The notes under the pieces: generated by a model
Told to the model about the DNA's origin: nothing
Database searches by the model: none
Seen by the model: only the letters and a program-made list of their open reading frames with translations
Part shown: piece by piece, positions 1 to 5,271 of the stretch
How the letters are laid out: each line of letters starts with the position of its first letter
Numbering within the stretch: position 1 is the first letter of the stretch
Assembly: GCA_030673355.1 (NCBI GenBank)
Contig: DAOVJF010000111.1
Location: 1-7,621 of the forward strand
Source of the DNA: Planctomycetota bacterium
GTDB taxonomy: Bacteria; JAJVIF01; JAPKYR01
Length of the DNA stretch: 7,621 nucleotides
Direction: 5' to 3'
Made by a program: the position numbers and the translations under genes

Positions 1-1
1 A

Positions 2-202
2 TATCATCCTTTAGTACTCAGCATGATTTTCCCGCCCGCATGGCTGATCCTGGTTTTTGTAGTGACATTTGTCGGGGGAGTGTTATTCGCATACCTTTAT
101 ATGAGAACGAGATCGCTTTGGTATCCTATTATCCTGCACCTTGTGGTAAATATAAATTTGATGTTCATAGGATATATTTATTCGCCTTCCTCAACCCCGT
201 AA
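2..202 (+). CDS. CPBP/CAAX-type intramembrane metalloprotease, C-terminal part (5' end outside window)
   Basis: This frame is open from the left edge to a TAA at 200-202 and gives 66 codons of a gene that starts outside the window. The visible part is very hydrophobic: a membrane segment, then a short positively charged turn (YLYMRTRSLWYPIILH), then a second membrane segment. The pattern G-x4-YLY-x-RT-x-SLW-x-PI-x2-H-x3-N is the last conserved block of the CPBP (CAAX protease / bacteriocin-processing) family. The His (137-139) and Asn (149-151) of its HxxxN motif, which belong to the active site in that family, are present. The earlier EExxxR and FxxxH motifs would lie outside the window, so activity cannot be judged. 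Its last 25 bases overlap the end of phnC on the other strand. The family call is fairly safe; the substrate is unknown. Confidence 0.72.
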   Translation, partial: YHPLVLSMIFPPAWLILVFVVTFVGGVLFAYLYMRTRSLWYPIILHLVVNINLMFIGYIYSPSSTP

Positions 203-984
203 ATCTCGAAGAATTCGTCCCTTCCAAGATTTTCAGCAAGGCCATCGTATACTTTTTCCCCGCCGCGGAATCCCACCGCCCTCTTGGTGAATTTCCTGAC
301 GAGATCGACTGAGTGCAAATTGATCACGAGTGTCAGGCCGTCCTCGGTACAGATCGTGCGCAGATATTTCAGGATATCCGCCGATGTCGCAGGGTCAAGG
401 CTCGCCACAGGCTCATCGGCGAGTAGAATTTCCGGTTTCTGCACTAAAGCACGTGCGATCCCGACCCTCTGCATCTGGCCTCCTGATAATTCTCCCGCGC
501 GATTGTACGCCTTATCCACAATCCCGACCCTTTTTAAGGCAGCCAGCGCAAGATCGATATCAGAGTCGGGGAATTTATGGAAAAGTGAACTGAGTGTCCC
601 TACCTGGCTTAGCCTCCCCGCAAGGACATTCAGGAGGACAGATAACCTGGGCACAAGATTGAAATGCTGGAAGATCATCCCTACACCCGATCGATACTGC
701 TGTAGCGCGTCACCTTCTAATTCAGTAACCTCAAACGATGGCTTGCCATTTGCCGGGTAATACTCAATTTTTCCGGATGTCGGATCGATCAACCTGTTAA
801 TGCATCTCAGGAGAGTGGATTTCCCCGCGCCGGAAAGCCCGACAACCGCAACGATCTCACCGTGATCGACATTGAGATCGACGCCTGTCAGGGCTTCGGT
901 TCCATCGGGATAAATTTTTCCAAGCCCCGAGATTTCAAGTTGTCTTTGAGCCTGGACCTGATTTTTACCTGCTTGTGAATCCAT
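178..984 (-). CDS. phnC: PhnC-type phosphonate/phosphate ABC transporter ATP-binding protein
   Basis: This 268-residue ABC ATPase would energise import of phosphonate, phosphate or a related ligand from the inner face of the cytoplasmic membrane. Visible motifs are Walker A GLSGAGKST (49-57), the Q-loop with Q106 in IFQHFNLVPRLS, signature LSGGQMQR (166-173), Walker B ILLADE (186-191) and the switch His H224. The stretches FNLVPRLSVLLNVLAGRL and ADEPVASLDP are typical of PhnC rather than of amino-acid or lipoprotein exporters. Length fits the family, with about 15 extra residues at the N-terminus. The start is ATG, with a TATAAT 15 bases upstream and no good Shine-Dalgarno. No phnD (binding protein) or phnE (permease) gene is present in the window: downstream is an opposing protease gene and upstream a glycosyltransferase-like gene. 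Partners must be encoded elsewhere, and the true substrate is uncertain. Confidence 0.9.
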   Translation of the reverse strand: MDSQAGKNQVQAQRQLEISGLGKIYPDGTEALTGVDLNVDHGEIVAVVGLSGAGKSTLLRCINRLIDPTSGKIEYYPANGKPSFEVTELEGDALQQYRSGVGMIFQHFNLVPRLSVLLNVLAGRLSQVGTLSSLFHKFPDSDIDLALAALKRVGIVDKAYNRAGELSGGQMQRVGIARALVQKPEILLADEPVASLDPATSADILKYLRTICTEDGLTLVINLHSVDLVRKFTKRAVGFRGGEKVYDGLAENLGRDEFFEIYGVEEGE

Positions 985-999
985 GAATTCAGCTTCGGA

Positions 1000-1008
1000 A
1001 TTATACCA
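1000..1008 (-). promoter_or_regulatory. Putative extended -10 promoter of phnC
   Basis: Read on the minus strand, this is TGGTATAAT, a perfect -10 hexamer (1000-1005) preceded by TGn, the extended -10 form that can work without a good -35 box. No convincing -35 sequence is seen 16-18 bases upstream. The hexamer ends 15 bases before the phnC ATG, so a transcript would have a leader of only about 8 bases. Predicted from sequence alone. Confidence 0.45.
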
Positions 1009-1048
1009 TCATATCCGCACTATAAAGGGTACGGCAAACAATCGTGGG

Positions 1049-2602
1049 TTATCGCAAGTTCATATTTTCGGTTCTGGGGAGGTAGACATACCAGAGATTT
1101 CCGATCCCGACATCGAGTGCACCGCCGGGATATATGTAATAATTTTCCATAATCGCGGATTCCATTTCCTCGGTCCAGCGGTCATATCCGGCCATTTCCC
1201 ATTGAGAACCCCTGCGTTCGGTGTTGTATGGATCGTTCAGGTCGACACGCAGGATAACCAACGCGTAATTTTTCTCATCGATTGTCTGAATGAACTCCGA
1301 CTGGTCCCATTTTCCGGTCCGCGCAAGCAGGCTCATGATATAGGGCTGGAAAATAATCTGTTTCCCGGCGATGAAAGGATAGCTTGCGTCCTCCGATAAT
1401 ATTTCCCCCGGCGACCCTTTAACCAGCCTGATCAATTCAAGCCCGTTCTGATAACGGTCGGTTGTCATTCGATGAATCCGGTAATCGGATGTATCTACAA
1501 ACCGTCCGAGGATGAAAATCGTTAACAGCAATGAAAGCGCGATGGTCTTTGGCGATGGTATTCCTTTGATAGGCGGATTTTGCCATAAATCGGTCCGAAC
1601 CATGTGGTCGATCGTAAAACCCGCGAGAAGAGATGTCGCGAGTAAAGGTTCGATGAAATAATTCGAGTCGGACCCTTCGAAGCCGTACGCCAGCAGGGTA
1701 CACATAGAGAACAGGTAATACCAGCCGATAATTCGCCGCGCACCAGAAGTCGAACCGGGAATCGAGAAAGCCGCCAGGGCAACAATCTGGAGGAGCCAGG
1801 TTGTTTTAAAATAAAGCCCGATTCCGGCGGTGAATCTCTCGAGGAACCATACGTTGGCGGTGTAACCAAACAGATGCCTGAAAAATCCACCCCCTGTAAG
1901 GTAATTCATAAGGCTGTAGGAACCGCCCGTAAGCACGACAAGAAGTACGGCAAAAGTCCCGAGCCTTCGATCCCGGGTGAAAATTCCATAGAGAATGCAT
2001 GCAAGCGGAGCCGATAGAAGGGAATGTTTTGTAAGTAGCGCGAGTGAAATAATGATTGCCGCGATAATTCCATCGAGCTGTTTGCCGGATCGGATCCAGA
2101 AGTAAATTCCTCCAAGGCTGAGAAGGATGCCAAGAGTATCGACCCTTACAACCTGCGCCCATCGCACGCCCCATGGGAAAACGAGAAGTATCCCGGCAAT
2201 AAGGACCGCCACAGTCAATTCGATTTTCAATTTTCTAAGGAGCAGTATCGAAAGCGCCAGGATTCCGATGAACGATGCGATCGCGATGAATCGCCCGGTA
2301 ATCAGGCTGGGTCCGGCAACCACCATCAATAATCCGTTAAGCAGTGGATAAAGAGGGGGGTACGATGAAACGATCCATGGCGGGTCTTCGACAGGATGGT
2401 ACGGGTTATTTCCCTGTACCAGTTCGAGCGACATATTGGCAAGGTAGCCCTCACCGAAATCGACAGCGTATTCGATCCCAAATACTGTTAATACCGATCT
2501 CATGAAAAGGATAAGGGCTATGAACAGGACGATGATCAGGATAACTTCCAGCGGGTGTATGCGTTGCCTTTTCGGTTTGGTTGTCGCTTGTTCGTCGGAC
2601 AT
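1049..2602 (-). CDS. Multi-spanning membrane glycosyltransferase-like protein (GT-C / GT39-type)
   Basis: This 517-residue protein has a short basic cytoplasmic N-terminus (KPKRQR), a first membrane helix at about 19-42, and a long series of further hydrophobic helices to about residue 370, followed by a soluble C-terminal part of roughly 140 residues. The first outer loop carries VDFGEGYLANM (D48 and E51) and then SSYPPLYPLL (79-88). Acidic residues just after helix 1 and a YPP-L-P motif are hallmarks of GT-C glycosyltransferases of the ArnT/PMT/RgtA type, which use polyprenyl-phosphate sugars at the outer face of the membrane. Acceptor and sugar cannot be deduced. The start is ATG with a TATAAT 11 bases upstream and no Shine-Dalgarno; an earlier start is not needed. 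It ends 64 bases before phnC, which has its own -10, so joint transcription is possible but not required. Confidence 0.72.
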   Translation of the reverse strand: MSDEQATTKPKRQRIHPLEVILIIVLFIALILFMRSVLTVFGIEYAVDFGEGYLANMSLELVQGNNPYHPVEDPPWIVSSYPPLYPLLNGLLMVVAGPSLITGRFIAIASFIGILALSILLLRKLKIELTVAVLIAGILLVFPWGVRWAQVVRVDTLGILLSLGGIYFWIRSGKQLDGIIAAIIISLALLTKHSLLSAPLACILYGIFTRDRRLGTFAVLLVVLTGGSYSLMNYLTGGGFFRHLFGYTANVWFLERFTAGIGLYFKTTWLLQIVALAAFSIPGSTSGARRIIGWYYLFSMCTLLAYGFEGSDSNYFIEPLLATSLLAGFTIDHMVRTDLWQNPPIKGIPSPKTIALSLLLTIFILGRFVDTSDYRIHRMTTDRYQNGLELIRLVKGSPGEILSEDASYPFIAGKQIIFQPYIMSLLARTGKWDQSEFIQTIDEKNYALVILRVDLNDPYNTERRGSQWEMAGYDRWTEEMESAIMENYYIYPGGALDVGIGNLWYVYLPRTENMNLR

Positions 2603-2613
2603 ACTAATGGATT

Positions 2614-2619
2614 ATTATA
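2614..2619 (-). promoter_or_regulatory. Putative -10 box of the glycosyltransferase-like gene
   Basis: On the minus strand this is a perfect TATAAT, 11 bases before the ATG at 2602, in the 83-base gap after the rhomboid gene. A TTGACC lies 22 bases upstream of it, which is too far for a normal sigma-70 spacing, so the -35 is unconvincing. If used, the mRNA leader would be about 4 bases. The rest of the gap shows only a weak A+T-rich hairpin. Confidence 0.35.
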
Positions 2620-2685
2620 CCCGTTTCCAGCGTGCGTTTGGGGTCAAGGGGGAAATTGTGTAAGCACAAATTTTATGTTTGGGAA

Positions 2686-3567
2686 TTACAGCTTAAACCA
2701 GTCCGGGGGTGGTTCATCATCGGAGCCTTCCGGATGTTCGGATTGTTTGTCAGGGGGTTTTCTGAATATTACTCTGAATCCTTTTTTTGAGGATCTAGAG
2801 CGTGAAGGGTCAACCCGGAATCCATCGACTGTACGACGTCCACCGTGATGCCATCCGTGTTCGGTTTTGTTCCCGGTTTTATTAATAAGAATCAGCATCC
2901 AAATCGCAGCAGCGGCAGCCCCGCCAAGATGTGCCCAGTGATCGACATTGGCCATGAGGTTGAAAATCACAAACAGAGATTCGATAACAATAAAGCCGAC
3001 AACAGCCTTCCATGCCTCGATAGGTATAACAAAGAAAAGCAGCAGTTTTTCTTTCGAGAATAAGAAACCGTAGGCGACAAGTATCCCAAAAACGGCCCCC
3101 GACGCACCCAGAGACGGGGAATTCAGCAGAATCGGGTCGCCGGGGATTGTCCTCATCACGAGGGACAACAGGCTTCCGACGGTACCGGCGACAAGGTAGA
3201 AAGCGAAGAACATTCTCGAGGAAAATATTCGTTCAACACGCGGCCCGAAAACCCACAGGAGGTACATGTTGAAAAGGAGATGGAGAATATCCTCACCCGA
3301 GTGAAGGAAAATGTTTGTGATTACCTGGTAGACATGGCCGCTATAGACCATACTCGGGGTCATTCCGAAGATCGTATACCAGAAATCGTGCAGATCGAGG
3401 AGTTTCAGGGAACTGGTAAAACCCATAAGAAACCATATTGCGGTATTCGCGATAATAAGTCCCAGCGTGACGGGTGCGCCGAATCCCCAGACCTTCGAGA
3501 AAGGAGTGATTACGCGCGATGTCTGATAATCATCGGATCGTTCGGAATATTTATACCATGGTCGCAT
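2686..3567 (-). CDS. Rhomboid-family intramembrane serine protease
   Basis: This 293-residue membrane protease would cut transmembrane substrates within the cytoplasmic membrane. The catalytic set is complete: the helix-2 motif HLLFN gives H96 and oxyanion Asn N100, GASGAVFG gives nucleophile S156, and WAHLGG gives the general base H213. The loop WVFGPRVER after helix 2 is also typical of the family (compare the W-R motif). About six membrane helices span residues 32-230. From 231 on there is a charged tail of about 63 residues, basic in its first half (RRTVDGFR, RSRSSKKGFR) and acidic and proline-rich at the end, probably cytoplasmic; no known domain is recognised there. An in-frame TAA lies 3-5 bases upstream of the ATG, so this start is the earliest possible ATG. 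It has no Shine-Dalgarno but a promoter-like sequence directly upstream. The substrate is unknown. Confidence 0.9.
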   Translation of the reverse strand: MRPWYKYSERSDDYQTSRVITPFSKVWGFGAPVTLGLIIANTAIWFLMGFTSSLKLLDLHDFWYTIFGMTPSMVYSGHVYQVITNIFLHSGEDILHLLFNMYLLWVFGPRVERIFSSRMFFAFYLVAGTVGSLLSLVMRTIPGDPILLNSPSLGASGAVFGILVAYGFLFSKEKLLLFFVIPIEAWKAVVGFIVIESLFVIFNLMANVDHWAHLGGAAAAAIWMLILINKTGNKTEHGWHHGGRRTVDGFRVDPSRSRSSKKGFRVIFRKPPDKQSEHPEGSDDEPPPDWFKL

Positions 3568-3579
3568 ATATTAAAGGCA

Positions 3580-3608
3580 ATTAAACGATGCTTATTAACA
3601 CATTCCAA
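3580..3608 (-). promoter_or_regulatory. Putative sigma-70 type promoter of the rhomboid gene
   Basis: Read on the minus strand there is TTGGAA (-35, at 3603-3608), exactly 17 bases of spacer, then TTTAAT (-10, at 3580-3585). The -10 ends 12 bases before the ATG, so the transcript leader would be only about 5 bases, which fits the absence of a Shine-Dalgarno. The -35 lies inside the inverted repeat 3594-3615. Confidence 0.45.
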
Positions 3609-3615
3609 TGTTAAT
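3594..3615. promoter_or_regulatory. Operator-like inverted repeat over the rhomboid -35 box
   Basis: ATTAACA (3594-3600) and its exact reverse complement TGTTAAT (3609-3615) are separated by 8 bases. The spacing of arm centres (15 bases) places both half-sites on nearly the same helix face, a common layout for dimeric repressors. The spacer contains the candidate -35 of the rhomboid promoter. The first 10 bases recur at 3789-3798. The binding protein is unknown. Confidence 0.35.
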
Positions 3616-3788
3616 GTCACATAAAAATGGATGAATAACACAAAAAAATGGGAATTTAAGGAAGGAATCGGGGAGCGTATTAATGTAGTTATAAAAATAT
3701 TTGGCATGTATACGGATATAAAGCTTAAAGAGTCTTAATTTACCTGTTGTATAAATGATGTCAATTTATATGTAATTTCCGGGGAAAA

Positions 3789-3810
3789 ATTAACACATCA
3801 CACTGTATAA
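3789..3810. promoter_or_regulatory. Second, partial operator-like site before the chemotaxis promoter
   Basis: ATTAACACAT here is identical over 10 bases to 3594-3603. As in the first site, TGT follows at the position where the right arm begins, although the rest of that arm (TGTATAA) has diverged. The site ends 22 bases before the TATAAT at 3833, so it would overlap or abut the -35 region of the rightward promoter. Confidence 0.25.
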
Positions 3811-3832
3811 AATCGGAAGTTAAAAATGTAGA

Positions 3833-3838
3833 TATAAT
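3833..3838 (+). promoter_or_regulatory. Putative -10 box for the chemotaxis block
   Basis: This is a perfect TATAAT in an A+T-rich context. The -35 position (3810-3815, AAATCG) does not match the consensus, so an activator or a different sigma contact would be needed. The expected start point, about 3845, falls just before the hairpin at 3852-3883. No convincing sigma-28 or sigma-54 promoter is seen. Confidence 0.35.
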
Positions 3839-3851
3839 GATAAGAGGGTTA

Positions 3852-3883
3852 CCTTTCTGTCAGGATGTTGCCTGCCCGGAAGG
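3852..3883 (+). promoter_or_regulatory. 5'-leader hairpin that pairs with a ribosome binding site
   Basis: In RNA, CCTTTC (3852-3857) can pair with GGAAGG (3878-3883), six pairs with one G-U. An inner stem CAGG (3861-3864) / CCTG (3871-3874) closes a 6-base loop. Between them is a 3x3 internal loop whose middle bases can form a G-C pair. The 3' arm is the Shine-Dalgarno GGAAGGG of the small ORF at 3892, so folding would block ribosome entry. This could be an RNA thermometer or another translational switch; it does not match a riboswitch class I recognise. Confidence 0.35.
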
Positions 3884-3891
3884 GAAATACT

Positions 3892-3990
3892 ATGAGTGGG
3901 AAGAAGATCCAGCTAAGCCTTGAAGGTCTGTCTGAAGTCAGGGGAAAATGTGAAAAATCTGTCTTGATTCCGGGTCTGAGGGAGCCGTGA
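3892..3990 (+). CDS. Small ORF of 32 codons ahead of cheX, function unknown
   Basis: The ATG has a good Shine-Dalgarno, GGAAGGG at 3878-3884, 7 bases away. The ORF ends in TGA 8 bases before the cheX ATG. The product begins MSGKKIQLSLEGLSEVRGK, is basic and has no membrane segment or domain I recognise. Two readings are possible: a leader peptide coupling translation to cheX, or the joined ends of a larger chemotaxis gene that lost its middle. The second fits the decayed genes downstream of cheY. The stop region contains AGGGAG, which may serve as the cheX ribosome binding site. Confidence 0.35.
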   Translation: MSGKKIQLSLEGLSEVRGKCEKSVLIPGLREP

Positions 3991-3998
3991 TATAAATT

Positions 3999-4526
3999 AT
4001 GGACAAGAAGATTGATTCAATGAAAGCTGAATATATAAATCCCTTTATCGAGAGTGTACGCGAGCTGTTTTCAACAATGTTGAACAGCAACGCAGAACGT
4101 GGGGATGTAGATGTTTACTGGGAGGTTCCTCCTTCAAGCGACATCGTTGCGTTGATTGGGCTGAGCGGCCCCATGCGTGGTACGGTAGCGCTATCTTTCC
4201 CAGTTGGAACAGCATTATCACTGGTTGGACGGATGCTAGGAGTGGATGTCAGGGTAGTAGACGATACCGTTCGGGATGGAATAGCGGAGGTAGTAAATAT
4301 AGTTGCAGGGTCTGCTAAAGGGAAGCTTCACAAGGGGATGGGGGGGCCGATTGATTTAAGTTTGCCGACAGTTGTACGCGGGACCGATTACCAGGTTGGA
4401 TACCCGTCGCGAACCGCCTGGCTTGAAGTGCCATTCACAAGCGATCTGGGGGCCTTCAGCCTCAGGGTCACCTTCGAAACGCCTGATGATACTGGAGGAG
4501 CATCAAATGAAAGTTCTGATAGTTGA
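3999..4526 (+). CDS. cheX: CheX, CheY-phosphate phosphatase
   Basis: This 175-residue cytoplasmic protein belongs to the CheC/CheX/FliY phosphatase family, which removes phosphate from CheY-P to end a chemotactic signal. Key evidence is the active-site helix AEVVNIVAGSAKGKL (96-110), with E97 and N100 in the ExxN pattern that defines CheX; CheX has one such helix where CheC has two. The rest follows the family: an N-terminal helix beginning YINPFIESV, the strand GLSGPMRGTVALSFP (54-68) and a C-terminal strand pair. Length is slightly above the roughly 155 residues of the Thermotoga protein. In-frame TAA at 3993 excludes earlier starts. The ATG has AGGGAG 14 bases upstream, a long spacing; ATG at 4020 is an alternative. 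The gene overlaps cheY by 20 bases, as expected for enzyme and substrate made together. Confidence 0.88.
   Translation: MDKKIDSMKAEYINPFIESVRELFSTMLNSNAERGDVDVYWEVPPSSDIVALIGLSGPMRGTVALSFPVGTALSLVGRMLGVDVRVVDDTVRDGIAEVVNIVAGSAKGKLHKGMGGPIDLSLPTVVRGTDYQVGYPSRTAWLEVPFTSDLGAFSLRVTFETPDDTGGASNESSDS
4494..4500 (+). promoter_or_regulatory. Ribosome binding site of cheY inside cheX
   Basis: GGAGGAG lies 6 bases before the ATG at 4507 and within the last codons of cheX. It fixes the cheY start at 4507 although the frame is open further upstream (an ATG at 4372 is in frame), because residues before this point do not resemble a receiver domain. Confidence 0.85.
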
Positions 4527-4878
4527 CGACTCGGCAGTGATGAGAAAGGTGTTAAGGGATGCCTTAATGAAATCCGATATCACCGATGTTGGAGAGGCAT
4601 CGGATGGTGAAGAAGCAGTAAGGGCTGTGATGGAAAACGCTTATGATTTAGTTCTGATGGACTGGAATATGCCGAAATTGTCCGGAATTGAAGCGGTACT
4701 GAAAATTCGCCGCAGGGGGATATCCGTTCCGATAATCATGATCAGTACCGAGTCCGAAAAATCTCGTGTGCTGGAAGCCCTGAAGGCTGGTGCGAATAAT
4801 TACATAGTAAAACCTTTTACCCCGGAGATTATCGCGGCCAAAATCAAGGAGACCATGAAATCAATCGCAAAGAAGTAG
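4507..4878 (+). CDS. cheY: CheY-type single-domain response regulator
   Basis: This 123-residue stand-alone receiver domain has all expected active-site residues: acidic pair D7-D8 (LIVDDSAVMR), phospho-acceptor D52 (LVLMDWNMPKLSG), the hydroxyl residue S80 (PIIMISTES), aromatic switch residue Y99 and K102 (YIVKPF). No output domain follows. In chemotaxis it would be phosphorylated by CheA and bind the flagellar switch; CheX encoded just upstream would dephosphorylate it. The start ATG has the strong GGAGGAG site at 4494-4500. The gene overlaps cheX by 20 bases, so translation is probably coupled. No cheA is intact in the window, so the kinase must be encoded elsewhere or the pair must serve another input. 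Confidence 0.92.
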   Translation: MKVLIVDDSAVMRKVLRDALMKSDITDVGEASDGEEAVRAVMENAYDLVLMDWNMPKLSGIEAVLKIRRRGISVPIIMISTESEKSRVLEALKAGANNYIVKPFTPEIIAAKIKETMKSIAKK

Positions 4879-4890
4879 GGTTCGTTTCAA

Positions 4891-5007
4891 ATGTCCGGGA
4901 TGTTAAAAGATTCCAGTAAAATTGAAATGAAATCAGCTATTTTACATGGAAATAAATGAAAGCATGAAAATGACATTTTAAGTATTGAATCAGCGAAGAG
5001 GAGATGA
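4891..5007 (+). pseudogene. Short broken reading frame between cheY and the cheD remnant
   Basis: An ATG at 4891 opens a frame that begins MSGMLKDSSKIEMK and stops at TGA 4957-4959. The same frame then continues (KHENDILSIESAKRR) to a TGA at 5005-5007, which overlaps the ribosome binding site of the cheD remnant in the way operon genes usually do. A weak AGGG lies about 10 bases before the ATG. I do not recognise the product. The placement suggests the two ends of a lost operon gene, but 39 codons are too few to prove that it was ever coding. Confidence 0.25.
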
Positions 5008-5010
5008 AGG

Positions 5011-5142
5011 GTGCAGCACGTAGCAGGCATATCAGATATGAAAATCTGTAACTGATCGGATGATACGATCGTTACCTACTCTCTTGGCTCGTGTATCGGA
5101 ATGACATTATATGATCCCAAAACGGGAACAGGGGGGATGATA
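5011..5142 (+). pseudogene. cheD: cheD remnant (chemoreceptor glutamine deamidase), N-terminal third only
   Basis: The GTG start has GAGGAG 7 bases upstream. The translation reads VQHVAGISDMKICN, a TGA (5053-5055), then SDDTIVTYSLGSCIGMTLYD and PKTGTGGMI. This matches the start of CheD: the (V/A)G-I-x-DMK lead, then (V)TY-x-LGSC with the catalytic Cys and Thr, then YDP and GGMI. CheD deamidates receptor glutamines and works with CheC/CheX-type phosphatases. Similarity stops just before the catalytic His that normally follows GGMI, and about two thirds of the usual roughly 160 residues are missing. The internal stop and the truncation make it non-functional. Codon positions around the TGA align without a shift, so the stop looks like a point change and the truncation a separate deletion. 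Confidence 0.75.
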
Positions 5143-5189
5143 CTCTGGCCAGGATGCCGTCTTTATTTGAGCAGGATGGGAAGGAGTGA
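5142..5189 (+). pseudogene. C-terminal tail of a lost gene, joined to the cheD remnant
   Basis: Directly after the last cheD-like codon, another frame reads TLARMPSLFEQDGKE and stops at TGA 5187-5189. That stop overlaps the spacer of the next ribosome binding site (AAGGAG at 5181-5186), the normal operon arrangement, so this is probably the authentic 3' end of a deleted gene. The end of CheA often reads like LILDVPSLF, which MPSLFEQ recalls, but the match is too short to rely on. Confidence 0.3.
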
Positions 5190-5192
5190 ACC

Positions 5193-5271
5193 ATGGCTTT
5201 AAATACCTTATTGCGGATGATTCGAAGGTTATGCGATCAGTGAATAGAATAAACCTGGAAAGGATGAGCTT
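5193..5271 (+). pseudogene. Second CheY-like receiver gene, 5' fragment with a frameshift
   Basis: ATG at 5193 has a good ribosome binding site (AAGGAG, 6-base spacer). Its own frame quickly goes wrong, but one frame over, from 5201, the sequence reads KYLIADDSKVMRSV and then NRINLERMSF. This is the start of a receiver domain: acidic pair DD, then S-x-V-MR and the helix ending LExMxF. Adding one A after GCTTTA would restore MALKYLIADDSKVMR in one frame, so a single-base loss explains the break. Everything after about residue 27, including the phospho-acceptor Asp, is gone and the terminator follows at once. It could be a CheY or the N-terminus of CheB or another receiver protein. Confidence 0.65.

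Larger units (their letters stand above)
3568..3891. other. A+T-rich divergent intergenic region
   Basis: This stretch separates the rhomboid gene (leftward) from the chemotaxis block (rightward) and contains no supported gene. It is clearly richer in A+T than the flanking genes. It holds a rhomboid promoter candidate, two related operator-like sites (3594-3615 and 3789-3810), a TATAAT on the + strand and a hairpin near its right end; these are listed separately. The stretch from about 3620 to 3788 shows nothing else that can be supported. Confidence 0.6.

Noticed and set aside
40..312. + strand 90-codon frame at the left edge
   Set aside because: It is out of frame with the protease C-terminus and has no ribosome binding site or recognisable protein content.
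2653..2673. Hairpin after the rhomboid gene as a terminator
   Set aside because: The stem is A+T-rich with a bulge and has no T run after it on the minus strand.
3702..3718. TTGGCATG sequence as a sigma-54 promoter
   Set aside because: The -24 half is fair, but the -12 half lacks the required GC at the right spacing.
3845..3891. Cyclic di-GMP or other known riboswitch before the chemotaxis genes
   Set aside because: The leader is too short and none of the conserved junction sequences are visible; only a simple hairpin is supported.
4372..4506. Upstream extension of cheY by 45 codons
   Set aside because: The extra residues lie in cheX sequence, do not resemble a receiver, and GGAGGAG precedes the ATG at 4507.
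5053..5055. TGA in cheD as a recoded Trp or Sec codon
   Set aside because: The gene is also truncated before its catalytic His, no selenocysteine-type hairpin is evident directly after it, and other genes in the window (cheX, the small ORF) end normally in TGA.
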